Assembly: GCA_029215795.1 (NCBI GenBank)
Contig: JARDYH010000001.1
Location: 119,438,533 to 119,502,532 of the forward strand
DNA length: 64,000 nt
Reading direction: 5' to 3'
Origin: Anniella stebbinsi
Taxonomy: Eukaryota > Chordata > Lepidosauria > Squamata > Anniellidae
The position numbers and the translations under genes are program-made. This document shows, in pieces, positions 1 to 10,290 of this stretch; within the stretch, counting starts at the first letter, position 1; the number at the start of each line of letters is the position of its first letter. Below the pieces are notes generated by a model. The model was not told the DNA's origin. It did no database searches and saw only the letters and a program-made list of their open reading frames with translations.

Positions 1-499
1 TAGCAAAATGTATCATCTATATTTGTGAGTCCCAGTTCTGAGCATGATTGCTATGTTCTCCACATAGCTTGTAGATACTAAACAATGGACTGTTTAATGG
101 GGGCACTATGAAATGCATAGATGACATGTGGCTTTGTACTATGAACCTCCATTTTATGGTTCAGGCAGGAGGTGAAGAATTATACAAAACTGTACTGTAG
201 TGATTGTGATTTGTTTCTAATAATCGCCATTTGTTTTCCCGCTGCTGCCACTCTCCTCACTATTTGTGCTTCTTAATTCCACCAGCAAATCTCTTCTTTG
301 ACAAGAAACTCCTACCTTCATAGCTTATTCAGGCACTGTCTAATCAGAGCCTGAAAGTTGAAGGCATTTTTTTAAAAAATAAACAAATTACATTTCCCCA
401 TAGTGCTTCTGGCACTGCTCTGTGAAAGTTTTATACCTAAGAGTTAGAGAGGAAAACCCTCCCAAATACCTTACTGTGAAATGTAGTCAGATGGGTCCT
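1..499. other. No gene seen; AT-rich intergenic or intronic sequence
   Basis: No long open frame, no recognisable repeat family and no RNA gene were seen in this stretch. It is ordinary AT-rich vertebrate sequence leading up to a CA microsatellite. Confidence 0.6.
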
Positions 500-533
<34 letters not shown>

Positions 534-535
534 CA
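500..535. repeat. (CA)n microsatellite
   Basis: An almost pure CA dinucleotide run with one CG interruption near its end. It lies inside a short spurious open frame and has no coding meaning. Confidence 0.95.
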
Positions 536-666
536 GAGGAAAAGGAAGTTAAAGTATTTTCCTCGTATAATATTACAATGTTTATAGGATTGGAACAGAT
601 AGAATAAAGAAATGAATGAGGTTAATACCCAAGATATTTAAATATATTTCCAGGTTTTGTTTTGTT

Positions 667-678
667 GGGGGGGGGGGG
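667..678. repeat. G homopolymer, 12 bases
   Basis: An uninterrupted run of G in an AT-rich background. Similar runs occur at 3150-3163 and 17734-17745. Confidence 0.85.
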
Positions 679-949
679 TAGCATCAGTATTGTTTTATCT
701 ATTACGTTACACCTGCAATTCACATGTGTTATTGAACATAGAAACACTGAATGATTTAAGGTTGTAGTTTCTACCATATAATCTGCATAATAATGTCACA
801 GATGTTCAAGCATATCTGCGAATCTGTTTACCTCTTCCTGGAATACTGTGGGGAGGAAAGAGAAAGGGACTGTGTTAATAGATCTTGTTATGTTTCATCT
901 GGAAGAAAGCCCCCATACCCAAGCTATATCTCTTTAGCAATAGTGGTAA

Positions 950-1180
950 GAGCCAGTTGTGGTTAGAGTGTGAGACTGGAATGTGGGAGACCCAGGTACG
1001 AGTCCTCACTCAGCCTGCCATGATGCTCACTGAATCACTTTGGGCCAGTCACTGACACTCAGTCTAATCTACCTCACAGAGTTGTTGCAATGATAAAATA
1101 GAGAGGTGGGGTATCATGTATGCTACATTGGGCTCCTTGGAGGAAAGGCAGGATATAAATGTAACAAATAATAAAATAAT
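950..1180 (+). mobile_element. tRNA-derived SINE, Sauria-type
   Basis: The 5' part has the layout of a tRNA promoter: an A-box-like stretch (gtggttagagtgtgagactg) and a B-box-like stretch (ggtacgagtcctcactc), 30-40 bases apart. The body contains the motif tttgggccagtcactgac and ends in ggatataaatgtaacaaata followed by an A/T-rich tail. This is the arrangement of squamate SINEs transcribed by RNA polymerase III and mobilised by a LINE partner. The copy is complete but diverged. Its tail abuts the 3' end of an opposite-strand L2 element at 1181. The family name is from memory. Confidence 0.8.
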
Positions 1181-1957
1181 ACCCGCCTCTCCCTTTGGAT
1201 CGAGACAGGGACAACATAAGTACAATGATACAATATAAATCAAGTGCATAAAACTGATTAAAAGAGCATATAAAACGAATACAAAATTAAAATAATGATC
1301 AGGACATCTTAAAATTCTTAGGTTTAAAGTTCATCTGGGTAGACCTGCCAGAGACTAGTCTTTATAGCAGTCTTAAACTCGGAAACAGTGTTAAGTTGAT
1401 GAATCTCCTCCGACAGGCCATTCCACAGTCTGGGGGTAGCAGAAGACAAGGTCCTCTGGGTAACAGTTGTCAGCCTAGTTTTGGCTGACAGAAGTAAGTT
1501 CTTCGCAGAGGACCTGAGTGTGTGGGGCAGATTGTATGGCAGAAGGAGATCCTGCATGTAATCTGAACCCAAACCATGTAGGGCTTTAAATGTAATAACC
1601 AACCCTTTGTACTTCGCCCGGAAACTAATTAGCAGCCAGTGGAGTGATTTTAATGTTGGTGTAATATGGTCACCCCTAGGTGTACTGGTGACAAACCTAG
1701 CTGCCATATTTCTGAACTAGGTACAGTGGTAGCCCTATGTGCAGCACATTGCAGACGTTGAGCCTCAAGGTTACCAGAGCATGCACTACTGCCTTTAGGT
1801 CTTCCAACTCTAGGAAAGGGCGCAGCTGGTGTAACAGCCAAAGCCGATAGTAGGCACTCCAGGCTGTCACATCTATCTGGGCTGTCATTTGGAATTATGG
1901 ATCCAGAAGCACCTCCAAGCTGTGTAGCCGCATCCAGAACTGGTTGACACACCTCCA
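1181..1957 (-). mobile_element. L2/CR1-group LINE, 5'-truncated
   Basis: Minus-strand fragment of a non-LTR retrotransposon. Its 3' end reads ctcgatccaaagggagaggc followed by AT-rich sequence. The same terminus occurs at 40560-40600 (plus) and 62700-62730 (minus), so three copies of one family lie in this window. The coding part is the C-terminal region downstream of the RT active site. It ends upstream at about 1957 after a segment (ggttgacacacctcc) also present in the 63.5-kb copy. The 5' truncation is typical of aborted target-primed reverse transcription. Confidence 0.85.
1324..1957 (-). pseudogene. L2-type ORF2 C-terminal fragment (broken)
   Basis: The open part 1324-1707 encodes about 127 residues with the L2/CR1 C-terminal signature: LHWL followed by a basic stretch, FKALHGLGSDY, LRSS, and the TPRLWNGLSEEI motif ending about 30 residues before the stop. 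Upstream, in another frame (1697-1888), come AQIDVTAWSAYYRLWLLHQL and VVHALVTLRL, which normally precede this part in the same protein, so at least one frameshift separates them. The RT catalytic motifs lie further upstream and are absent. The fragment cannot encode a functional protein. Confidence 0.8.
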
Positions 1958-2229
1958 AATAAATAAGGAAATATGAAGGAAATATTATTTCCATAAAATA
2001 TCCAGGAAACAAGAAATGGAGTTGCAGGGAAATCAGTTTCTTACATTCTTGCAAATGTTTATTTTGTCTATAGGCCAATACTAATTTTAAAAGGAGATAT
2101 CTGTAATGTATACGTTGAATGTGTCCATCTATGCTTGTAATGAAACAGGAAACTTAAGTAACACGTTTTTGTCATCTTTGTGAATTGTGAGAATGGAAAG
2201 CAAAATCAATCAAATAAAACTTTATGTTC

Positions 2230-2325
2230 TATTAGATAGATTACATAGATAGATGATGATAGATAGATGATGATAGATAGATGATAGATGATAGATAGAT
2301 GATAGATAGATAGATAGATAGATAG
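2230..2325. repeat. (GATA)n microsatellite
   Basis: Imperfect GATA/GATGATA tandem array. GATA arrays are common in squamates; a second one lies at 36291-36357. Confidence 0.95.
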
Positions 2326-2329
2326 AGCT

Positions 2330-3149
2330 GGGCTCATGATAACTTTAGAAAATGTGAAGGGTTCCCCAACCTCCAGCCCATAAGAAGATCTTATAGAGCA
2401 AGCAAATATGATTTAAGATGGCAAATATGTGAACAATAGGTATCAAGTTGAGTGCTTCTGGCTACACTGTCTTATGATTTCCAGCTTGTAGAAGATTACA
2501 AAGTGCATTGATAGTTGGTTTGCAAAATAATGGCCATGAACAAAGAGCTTTCATGGCTAGGATGAAAGGGCAATAGTAAATAATAAGAGAAGGATACAGA
2601 TAAATGCAGACAGACAAGAATGCTGAACGAGTAATGGATTAAAAAGACAGTCCAGTGCACATAAAGGCAAAAGAATGAATAGGCAGCTGAAACTTTATCA
2701 CACGTCTCAGTGCCTTGTAAAATATGGTGTATAGGAAAAGACAAAGTCAAAAGGAGGTCTATCTGCATTTCATTAATGAATGATGTGAAATAGCAGAGAA
2801 AAAGCAAACAAATCTCACCACCTGCATAGAATGGTGATTGCATTGAATCTTTATCATACAACTCTCTATGCTTCATAAAATACAGGGAACACAAAAATAG
2901 GACAGCCATAAGCCAAGCCAGCGTGCAACATAAAAGGGAAGAAACAGCAGCAGCTGCTCTTGCCATAATGGAAATAATAAATGTGGTGGATCCAATTAAG
3001 AATTAAGAATGATGCAGTCCCATATACAGGAATTTAAAAATCATCCATATTCACTAGTTCACCAGAAACAGTATAGAATGACGGATAGACTGGTAGAACC
3101 ATTTGCATTTTTCCCAGCATTTTTAAATTTTAAAAATAATTACTACAAT
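2330..3149. other. No supported gene
   Basis: No known repeat was recognised. A 156-codon minus-strand open frame (2496-2966) is rich in Leu, Phe, Ser and Cys but shows no domain pattern, so I do not call it a gene. Confidence 0.5.
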
Positions 3150-3163
3150 GGGGGGGGGGGGGG
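3150..3163. repeat. G homopolymer, 14 bases
   Basis: Uninterrupted G run in an AT-rich context. Confidence 0.85.
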
Positions 3164-3219
3164 AGATTTATAATGACTGCTCCCAGTACTTCTGAAATGG
3201 CATATACTAATTCCGCTAA

Positions 3220-3316
3220 CAGTACAATCCAATTAATGTCTACTCAGAAGTAAGCCACATTGAGTTCAATGCCACTTTCTCTCAGATACGTGTGTATAGG
3301 GTTGCAGCCTTAATTA
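3220..3316 (+). repeat. Short dispersed repeat (actcagaagtaag family)
   Basis: About 95 bases containing actcagaagtaagccacat and attgagttcaatg, ending in gtgtatagggttgcagcct. Related, differently decayed copies lie at 12835-12902, 24663-24735 and 41070-41172. I recognise it as a widespread reptile repeat but cannot assign a class. No promoter boxes or coding capacity are visible. Confidence 0.6.
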
Positions 3317-3853
3317 TTAATACTTACCTTGACATCCATAAATATATATAGCAAATTTAAACCCATCAACTAGTTCTCTTATGCTAGACCATTAATGACA
3401 ATTTATTTATTTGTTTGTTTATATACTGCTCTATATCTAAAATAGATTCTGGAGTGATGAACATAGGAATAAAACAGTAAAAATATTTTTTTTAAAAGAG
3501 CAATGGGCTTTGTGCCCATAGTGATCAAGGATCAATTGTATGATGGGAACACAGAGTCATACTTGGTTTTCTTTCCTGCAGTTCGTTCAGATTATCCCAT
3601 TTGTCTGTTCGCATCAAAATGTTACAAACAGAAAAAAGGACAGATGTCAAAAATGAAAATCTTCACTATTGTGATGGTAGTGGTTGTCTCTGGAAACAGG
3701 AAGAAGTGAAACATACACTGCGTCTTTCGTCAATTCTTTGTAGGGGTCAGTGGGTGGGTGGGTTTAAAAAGATCTCAGCCACAGAGAAAGAGAGGGATCA
3801 TAAGAAAACTGAATCAATGTTTTCCCTTAGAATATTGTGGAAAGCTGTCATCA

Positions 3854-3854
<1 letters not shown>

Positions 3855-3943
<89 letters not shown>
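3855..3943. repeat. (TG)n(AG)n compound microsatellite
   Basis: TG run, short GAGT interruption, TG run, then an AG run. Confidence 0.95.
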
Positions 3944-3947
<4 letters not shown>

Positions 3948-4091
3948 TTGCAACTATGTAGATTTAAGATGTTGAAATAAAAAAACTCTTTCAGAGACAG
4001 GATCCTTTATCCTTTTGGAGGTTGGAAATGCTACAAGATGGAACTTCTGGGTTTTGTGAGACTTTTGTGATGGTTGAAACTAGGGTTATCG

Positions 4092-4165
4092 GGGGCACCT
4101 GACTGGGTCTGGGTGTCTGACAAACTTCCCACATCCACCACGCCCCAGACCCAGTCAGGTGCCCC
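4092..4165. repeat. Perfect 22-bp inverted repeat (hairpin)
   Basis: The left arm at 4092-4113 (ggggcacctgactgggtctg plus gg) is exactly complementary to 4144-4165, with about 30 bases between. It lies in a GC-richer patch where two open frames overlap on opposite strands (3991-4332 minus, 4074-4394 plus). Neither frame resembles a known protein. Confidence 0.85.
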
Positions 4166-4199
4166 ATCCACCCTATTATGGAGCCTCCATTGTGCACAA

Positions 4200-4889
4200 C
4201 AATGGCGACTCCAGAAATTATGTTATTCCCCCTGCTGCATAAATGGCAGCCATAAAGGCCCCATTTACGCAAGAATAAAGGCACAAATAGGGCAGGCAGC
4301 AGTGGTGGCAGGGCAAATGTCCCATGAGTCAAATGCAGGTGAGTTCACCTATCCCTTACTGAGATCTAGTTTTGCTGACACACACTCCAAATGAGGTCTC
4401 CCCACACCGCACCACTTTCCTGAATTTTGTTACTCAATTACTTTTGGCTTTACTAACATGGTATACAGATTGCCTTTCAAAATTGACAGTAGTGCTATGC
4501 AATTGAGCTGGTGCTTGGTATTCCTCATGATCTCCAGCAAGCGTGCACCTGAAAGATATGGTGGCTTTAACTCTGTATATGAGCTTACCTCCTCCTCAGT
4601 GTTCTGAGGCTTTCCCAGTCATGAAGTCTGTGTTATCCCAGTGTCAGGATGTTAAAGAAATTTGAGATGGACTAAAATGAGTTCAGATGTCTGAGAATCC
4701 AACCTGTGGAATCAACAGCAGGCCAGCCTCCCCAGTATTTCCAGATTTATTTTTTTCTTCCATGAAATGTATGCAAATTTATTCACAGGAAAATACACTT
4801 GTTTCTTCTTCATGTTCTCTGTGCATCACACATATGGGAGCTCTGCACCTTCACAGAGCCTCACTCTGGGAGGTAGATTTTAAGTAGAG
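4200..4889. other. No gene seen
   Basis: No recognisable feature except a 13-bp direct duplication (gaggtagatttta) at about 4869-4895, which touches the presumed 5' edge of the DIRS-like element. Confidence 0.5.
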
Positions 4890-5131
4890 GTAGATTTTAG
4901 GCTGGAAGCCCTCCCCCTCCATCCTGTCAATCTGACGGCTCCCGCCTATTCCCTCAGTGCGAACCTTGTAGGGAACTTTGTCTCATTGAGACAGCTACTG
5001 TAATTGTGCTGAGGAGTTTTCTCCTAATTTATTTTTTCATTCGATCTATTCTTATCTATTGTTTTTCTAACTGTTCTTTGCGTTTTTATTTATTTTTACG
5101 GATACTATTCTATACATATATCTCCTTCTTG

Positions 5132-5548
5132 ATGGAAGATCACCCCTTGGGGCGCATGGCCTCAAAAGCAATTTTTCATAAATGCACAAAGTGCGGTAGC
5201 AAAATTCCTTCCACAGATGGCCATAATTTATACCTGTTCTGCTTAGGGGAAGGTCATGTTGTGGAAACTTGTGGATTTTGCCAATCATTTTCCAAGCAAG
5301 TTCATCGTCATAGAATGGATAGACTTAGTTCAGAGCTGTGGAGAAGGGCATTGCAAGCTGTACCATCTGCAAAAGCTCCTGCGACCCTATCAGCTCCTTC
5401 AATGTCTCAAACTGGGCCCATGGGATTGCCTTGGGAGACTATGGTAAATCTGCCTACACAGGGCCATTCAATGGCCAGATCTTTGGCAAAGAAGCTTTTG
5501 AAAAAAGCCAGAGTGCCAAAGCCTTCTGATCCAAAGAAACATAAGTAA
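5132..5548 (+). pseudogene. DIRS-like gag, N-terminal part with Cys/His cluster
   Basis: The frame opens upstream at 5006, but the first ATG is at 5132 and gives about 138 residues. Near residues 15-50 a metal-binding cluster is visible: CTKCG, then DGHNLYLFCLGEGH, then CGFC, the pattern found at the start of DIRS1-like ORF1 proteins. A Ser/Pro/Lys-rich stretch follows and the frame stops at 5548. Homology continues downstream in other frames, so this is the front of a frameshifted gag. Gag proteins package element RNA; this one is not intact. Confidence 0.7.
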
Positions 5549-5555
5549 AGAAGGA

Positions 5556-7124
5556 TTGAATCGAGAGACTCAACCATCCCGGCACGATTTCTCCCTCCGC
5601 CTATCCCAATATAGGTACAGATGCAACCCGGCACTGTCTTGGGAATCCCCAATCAGGGTGATAATCCCTGCATTGGATTCGGAGTTTATGGAACCGAGTG
5701 ACCCGGTACCAATACCCTCGATATCAGAGGGTGAAATAAGAGACTCTGCCTCTCCTCGACGCCGATCAGATGAGGAAATGGCAGCTCTGCCACACTCATC
5801 TTCTTTCTTAGTAGATGACTCTTGGCATCGAGTTAGAAACCCAAAGTCTCTCTATTCTTAAAATGGATGAGGTCGAGGGGCTATTATACAACATACCCCA
5901 TCGTGTCAACAATGGTCTAGATCTCCACCATCGGATTGGGATAAAAGGTCTGAATGGTCTCTTCCCACGTGACATTCCTATTATGACGACTGGAGGGATA
6001 GAAGAGATAGAGAATATTACAATAGAATACAGTACCTAGATGAGGAAAACAGATGAGAACCATTGGCTTCCCTGGGAAGACCACCTGATCATGATGCTTT
6101 CATACATCCATCGACACCTACTTCTCATCTGAGAACAGAGGTGCCGGATCGGGCAAATCCAACCTTACCATTGACTTTACCTTCAGCTCACTGCTCCTCT
6201 TCTCCAAAATCGGATATGGATGAATACCAATCTGATTCCACTTCAGTATCATCAATAACTCCATTGATTGCATCTCCAGATGAAGGAGCATCACCATCTG
6301 AGGATATGGCACATTTTTCAGAACAAATGCTCAGAATGGCTCAATCTCTCGGGCTTGAAGTCCAGCAGCCTGCCCAAAAAGTAAATGACCCTGTGTTCGA
6401 CGCAGTTTATACAGAGACCGCATCACCAGTATCACTTCCATTCTTACCCACATTATTACAATCTGTCCAACAATCCTGGAAATCACCTTCGTCATTGGCC
6501 CAACATCTAAAAGATTGGAGAACATGTATAGAGTGCAAGAAAAATATGTCTCCTTTCTCTTCTCTCATCCAAAACCAAATTCAATAATCGTAGAGTCAGC
6601 ACAGGGGCGATCTAATAAGATGCACTCTTCTCCCATTGACAAAGAGGGAAGAAGGCTGGACTTAATGGGCCATCACATCTACTCACTTGGCACTTGGACT
6701 CAGAGTTGCCAATTCTCGAACTACAATGGCAAGGTACCAACTTTTCTTCTGGGAAAAAATTGGATCACTCTGTGATTATCTTCCAGATGATAAAATTGAA
6801 CTGGCCTGTGTCTTCCAATCTGAGGCTATGATATTGTCATGCCAACAAATAAATACTAAACGGCACCAAGCTGACTGTGACGCAAAGGCAATGATTGGAG
6901 GGATTGCCCTCAGACGACATCCATGGCTATGTTCAATGGGACTATCTCAGGAGGCTCATTCCTGTATAGAAGACTTACCGTTTGATGGGGATGGCCTCTT
7001 CAATTCCAGTATCGATGATGCAATGGAATCAGTCCAAAAGGCAAGAAACACGGCAAGGAAAATGGGGATGTCCCAACTAAATAAACAGCAGCAATACCAA
7101 TCTCAATACTGCCACTGGCCATGA
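5556..7124 (+). pseudogene. DIRS-like gag, remainder, frameshifted
   Basis: Three successive frames carry parts of one protein. 5556-5861 and 6063-6587 encode an acidic Ser/Pro-rich linker, ending with FSEQMLRMAQSLGL and a proline-rich stretch, as seen before the conserved core of DIRS gag. 6515-6700 carries the core start (MYRVQEKYVSFLFSHPKPN, then GRRLDLMG). 6687-7124 continues it in another frame with ALGLRVANSRTTMARYQ, a conserved middle, and ARKMG near the end. At least three frameshifts are needed to follow the protein. Confidence 0.7.
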
Positions 7125-7474
7125 CAGAATTTCTATCAGAATAAGTCACAAGTTGATCACTCAAATAGACAACACTTTGGTTCAGATTCAAAAAGACCAT
7201 ACCAACCTTTCCGTCAAAGGCCTATAAGTACTGCTATCAGAATAACTACCAAAATTTTGGGCACCATCTTACATATTTTCTCCACACATGGGAGTTTATT
7301 ACAACAGACACATGGGTACTCTCAATTATACAGAAAGGATACAAGATAGAATTTGATGTCCTCCCTCCCTTCCTTGGCACATGTGTCACTCCACTTTCAG
7401 AAGTAATCTTACAAGAGACATCTTCTCTTCTCCAGAAAGTAGCAATCTTACATGTCAACATAAAGGACAGGGAG

Positions 7475-7936
7475 GCAGGATTTTATTTCCGCTATTTCAC
7501 TGTGCCAAAGAGGGATGGAAGACTTCATCCTATCTTGGACCTCAGAGGTATCAATGAATTCATTACGCCACACAAATTCAGTATGACAGCTCTCACAGAT
7601 ATTATGCCATTACTCCAACAAAATGACTGGTTTGTGTCCATAGGCTTAAAGGATGCCTACTTCCATATAGCAGTAGAGGAATCCTACCATTGTTTTCTGA
7701 GATTCATGATAGGAGACAAGGCATACCAATTCTGTGTCCTCCCTTTCGGCCTCTCTACGGCCCCACAGGTGTTCACGAAATGTATGATCATAGTATGTGC
7801 ACACCTAAGATTGCAAGGAATACATATTTTTCCTTACTTAGACAATTGGCTACTTGTAGGACTGACTCGGGAGTCACTTCTAGAGGAAGTATATATATCA
7901 CCATCAATCTTCTTCAGAGCCTCGGCTTATACATAA
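7475..7936 (+). pseudogene. DIRS-like reverse transcriptase, palm region (broken)
   Basis: The frame contains the RT series in order: KRDGRLHPILDLRGINEFI (fingers), DWFVSIGLKDAYFHI (motif A region), FCVLPFGLSTAPQVFTK (motif B) and IFPYLDNWLL (motif C). The spacing matches DIRS1 RT. Two catalytic aspartates are substituted: motif A reads IGLKDAY where relatives have an Asp at the Gly, and motif C reads YLDN instead of YLDD. The frame is lost at 7936 and homology resumes in another frame near 7985. The enzyme would have copied element RNA into DNA; this copy is inactive on both counts. Confidence 0.85.
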
Positions 7937-7984
7937 ATTGGGAAAAGTCTTCACATATTTATCTCTAACCAGGCAAGTCAGCTC

Positions 7985-8600
7985 ATGAACCTAATGAAAC
8001 AGATGCATTTGTCTTCCCACATTCCTGCCATCAAAGTACGAAGACTGTTAGGATACTTGGCAGCAACGGTGACAGTAGTGAAATGGGCAAAGCTCAGAAT
8101 GAGACCACTGGAACTTTGGTTTCTTTCAGTGTTCAATTCCAGCATGAATGCCCATATGGTACACTTCAACCTACCGGCCCCGATAAAGGCGTCTCTCCAA
8201 TGGTGGACAAACACTCGCAACTTCTTAGGGGGCATGCCTTTTTTTTTTGCCAACCTCCTTTAGTGATACTGACAACAGATGCCTCCCTAATAGGCTGGGG
8301 AGCACACACTGCGTGCTCTCTGATTCAGGTCACATGGACACTGGAGGAAAGGAAGCAGCATATCATTATCTTAGAACTGCTCACAGTCAAAAAAGCCCTG
8401 GTAGCCTTCGACACACTCCTCAGGAACAGGTTCGTACAAATTCTTTCACACAACATGATTGTCGTCACGTATCTCAACAAACAAGGAGGTACCCACTCCT
8501 TGGATTTGAACAACCTAACCCTAGATATCTATCATTGATGCATAAAGAGAGGAATATCTATGCTGGCAATGCATATTGCAGGAAAAGACAATATTGAGCC
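7985..8600 (+). pseudogene. DIRS-like RT thumb and RNase H (broken)
   Basis: 7985-8263 encodes a connection region (RRLLGYLAATVTVVKWAKLR). A neighbouring frame (8083-8538) carries RNase H: ILTTDASLIGWGA (first catalytic Asp), EERKQHIIILELLTVKKAL (catalytic Glu), then VVTYLNKQGGT. In that part the sequence reads LSHNM where the family has an Asp-Asn pair, so a catalytic Asp appears lost. An AGKDNIE stretch follows near 8580 in a further frame. RNase H would remove the RNA strand after first-strand synthesis. Confidence 0.75.
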
Positions 8601-8985
8601 GTTCCTTCCAAGAAATGCACAAATGGCAACTACACCTAGGTGTTCTGAAACAACTGTTCAGCAGATGGGGGCACCTAACAGTGGGCTTGTTTGCAACACA
8701 ATCGAACACAGTATGCAGCCAATTCTGCAGCAGAGTGGGTAGAGGTCGCGCATCCCTGGGGGAATGCCTTCATGGTACAATGGACAAATTGACTTTATTA
8801 CCTATTTCCACCAATTCCCCGCCTTTTGAGAGTCATGGCCAAAATCGTATCAGATGATATGAATTGCATTCTAGTGACACCATAGTGGCCTCGACAAGCC
8901 TGGTTCCTGCTCCTACTGCACAGATCGAAAGGAACGTATCTTCAGCTTCCATCTATTCCAGCACTCCTCTCTCAGGATCGAGGTT
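8576..8985 (+). pseudogene. DIRS-like post-RNase H linker
   Basis: 8576-8857 encodes EMHKWQLHLGVLKQLFSRWG and GLFATQSNT, the conserved segment following RNase H in vertebrate DIRS-like polyproteins. From about 8870 to 8985 the translation, with an internal stop, resembles the PRQAWF-type linker that leads into the recombinase. I see no separate adenine-methyltransferase domain, which some DIRS elements carry. Confidence 0.6.
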
Positions 8986-9523
8986 GTGTCCACCACCCCG
9001 ATCTACACACTTTTTGTCTCACACCGTGGAGATGCTCCTGACATCATAATAGATTCCTTTACACCACAAGTGTCAGCGATACTTGAGGCAGCAAGAAAAC
9101 CTTCCACAAGGCTATCTTACACACATACATGGTCAAAATTTTGCATTTTTGTCCAGAAGGAAGGTCAGAATTCCACTTCATGCCCAATTTCAATGGTGCT
9201 AAAGTTTCTACGTACGTTATTTGATAGGGGACAAAAACATTCATCAATTAAGGTGTATGGCTGCCATATTGGACAAGCATCTTCATTCTCAAGGCAGTTC
9301 AATTTTTTCTCACCCATTATCTAGACAATTTCTAAAAGGAATAAGGAACTTAATCCCACCTATCATTCTTCAGTCCCATGTTTGAGTATTTCGGTTGTTC
9401 TTAAAGTGTTGGCGGCTAAGCCCTTTGAACCATAGGCTACAATGGACATTCATTGCTTTCTTAATAGCAATCACTTCTGCAAGGAGAGCCAGTGAACTAT
9501 CTGCCTTAAAAATCAACACACTG
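8986..9523 (+). pseudogene. DIRS-like tyrosine recombinase, truncated
   Basis: 8986-9324 encodes the core-binding domain: AARKPSTRLSYTHTWSKFC, PISMVLKFLRTLFDRG and SSIKVYGCHI. After a frameshift, 9395-9523 carries FLIAITSARRASELSALKIN, the segment with the first catalytic Arg (RRASEL). The downstream HxxR motif and the Tyr nucleophile are absent, because the homology ends where an unrelated repeat begins at 9527. The recombinase would integrate the circular DNA form; this remnant cannot. Confidence 0.8.
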
Positions 9524-9722
9524 TACACTAGGGATGTGCAGCGGATCGGATCCGATCCACGATCCGGATCAGATCCAGCCAAAATCGGATAAAACGATTA
9601 CAATTATGATCCTACGAACCATCCAATCCGATCTGATGAGACCTGATCTGGATTGGAAAAAATTGGAAAATTGGACGCCATTTTGAATGCTTTTCCTTTA
9701 GCCTAGTATTGTGTTACAAAAA

Positions 9723-10160
9723 GCCTATAAGTTTTTTCATTTTTAAAGATAGAAGGATGAAACTTGAGCACTTTGTAGGTGGGTTAGGGATAGTTAACTG
9801 TGAGAAATTTCAGAAAGATTGGTGCCGGAATTTTGTGGCAATGAATTTTGTAATAATGAACCAGGAATGCCTATAACTTTTTCATTTTTAAAGTTCCACA
9901 CATGAAACTTTGCCACATTGCAGGTGGTATGTTGGGACCCATGTTTGTGAAATTTCAGAAACATAGGTGCTTGCCTTGTGTGGCAATTAATTTTAGAAAA
10001 ATGGGTAGTAGTGGGGTAAATACAGTTATGCCTTCAACTTTTTATTTTAAAGATACAAACAGGAAACTTGGGCACATTACAAGTACCATTTTGGTTGATA
10101 TCTGTGAGAAATTTCAGAAAGATAGGTCCAGGCATTTGGTGGCTATGAATTTTTTAGATT
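9723..10160 (+). repeat. Three degenerate tandem units of about 150 bp
   Basis: Each unit contains, in order, cctataactttttcattttt or a variant, gaaacttgggcacattacag or a variant, gtgagaaatttcagaaagat or a variant, and tggcaatgaattttnta. Units start near 9723, 9870 and 10030. They have diverged substantially, so the duplication predates, or is an ancestral part of, the element. Confidence 0.7.
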
Positions 10161-10290
10161 AAAAGTTACAAAAGTTTTTCCACAGAGGCTTGATCTGTCA
10201 ATTGCACCCCCCTCCCCTGCCTCCCCCTCCCTTTTTTATCTGTCAAAACTCTGTGTTGTTGTAACTTTTAATCTAAAAAATTCATAGCCA
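10140..10290. repeat. Perfect 32-bp inverted repeat with 87-bp spacer
   Basis: 10140-10171 (begins tggctatgaattttttagat) is exactly complementary to 10259-10290. The spacer holds a C-rich tract. The left arm is the end of the third tandem unit, so the right arm looks like an inverted copy of that unit's end. Confidence 0.9.

Larger units (their letters stand above)
4890..9526 (+). mobile_element. DIRS1-like tyrosine-recombinase retrotransposon, 3'-truncated
   Basis: The order gag, reverse transcriptase, RNase H, linker, tyrosine recombinase is that of vertebrate DIRS1-like elements, which integrate with a recombinase instead of a DDE integrase. All domains are recognisable over 4.6 kb but split by frameshifts and stops. 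The 5' start near 4890 is a guess; I could not identify the terminal inverted repeat. The 3' end is abrupt: recombinase homology stops at about 9523, where a different repeat (actagggatgtgca at 9527) begins. The catalytic half of the recombinase and the 3' terminus are therefore missing from this locus. Confidence 0.85.

Noticed and set aside
950..1060. Possible tRNA gene
   Set aside because: A- and B-box-like stretches are present, but the sequence does not fold into a proper cloverleaf and continues into a SINE body and tail.
2230..2325. CRISPR-like regular repeat
   Set aside because: Simple GATA microsatellite without spacers, in a vertebrate genome.
2496..2966. 156-codon minus-strand open frame, hydrophobic
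   Set aside because: No domain, no conserved motif, composition typical of AT-rich chance frames; no promoter or splice context.
3991..4394. Overlapping open frames of 113 and 106 codons on both strands
   Set aside because: They overlap an inverted repeat, which creates open frames on both strands; no recognisable protein.
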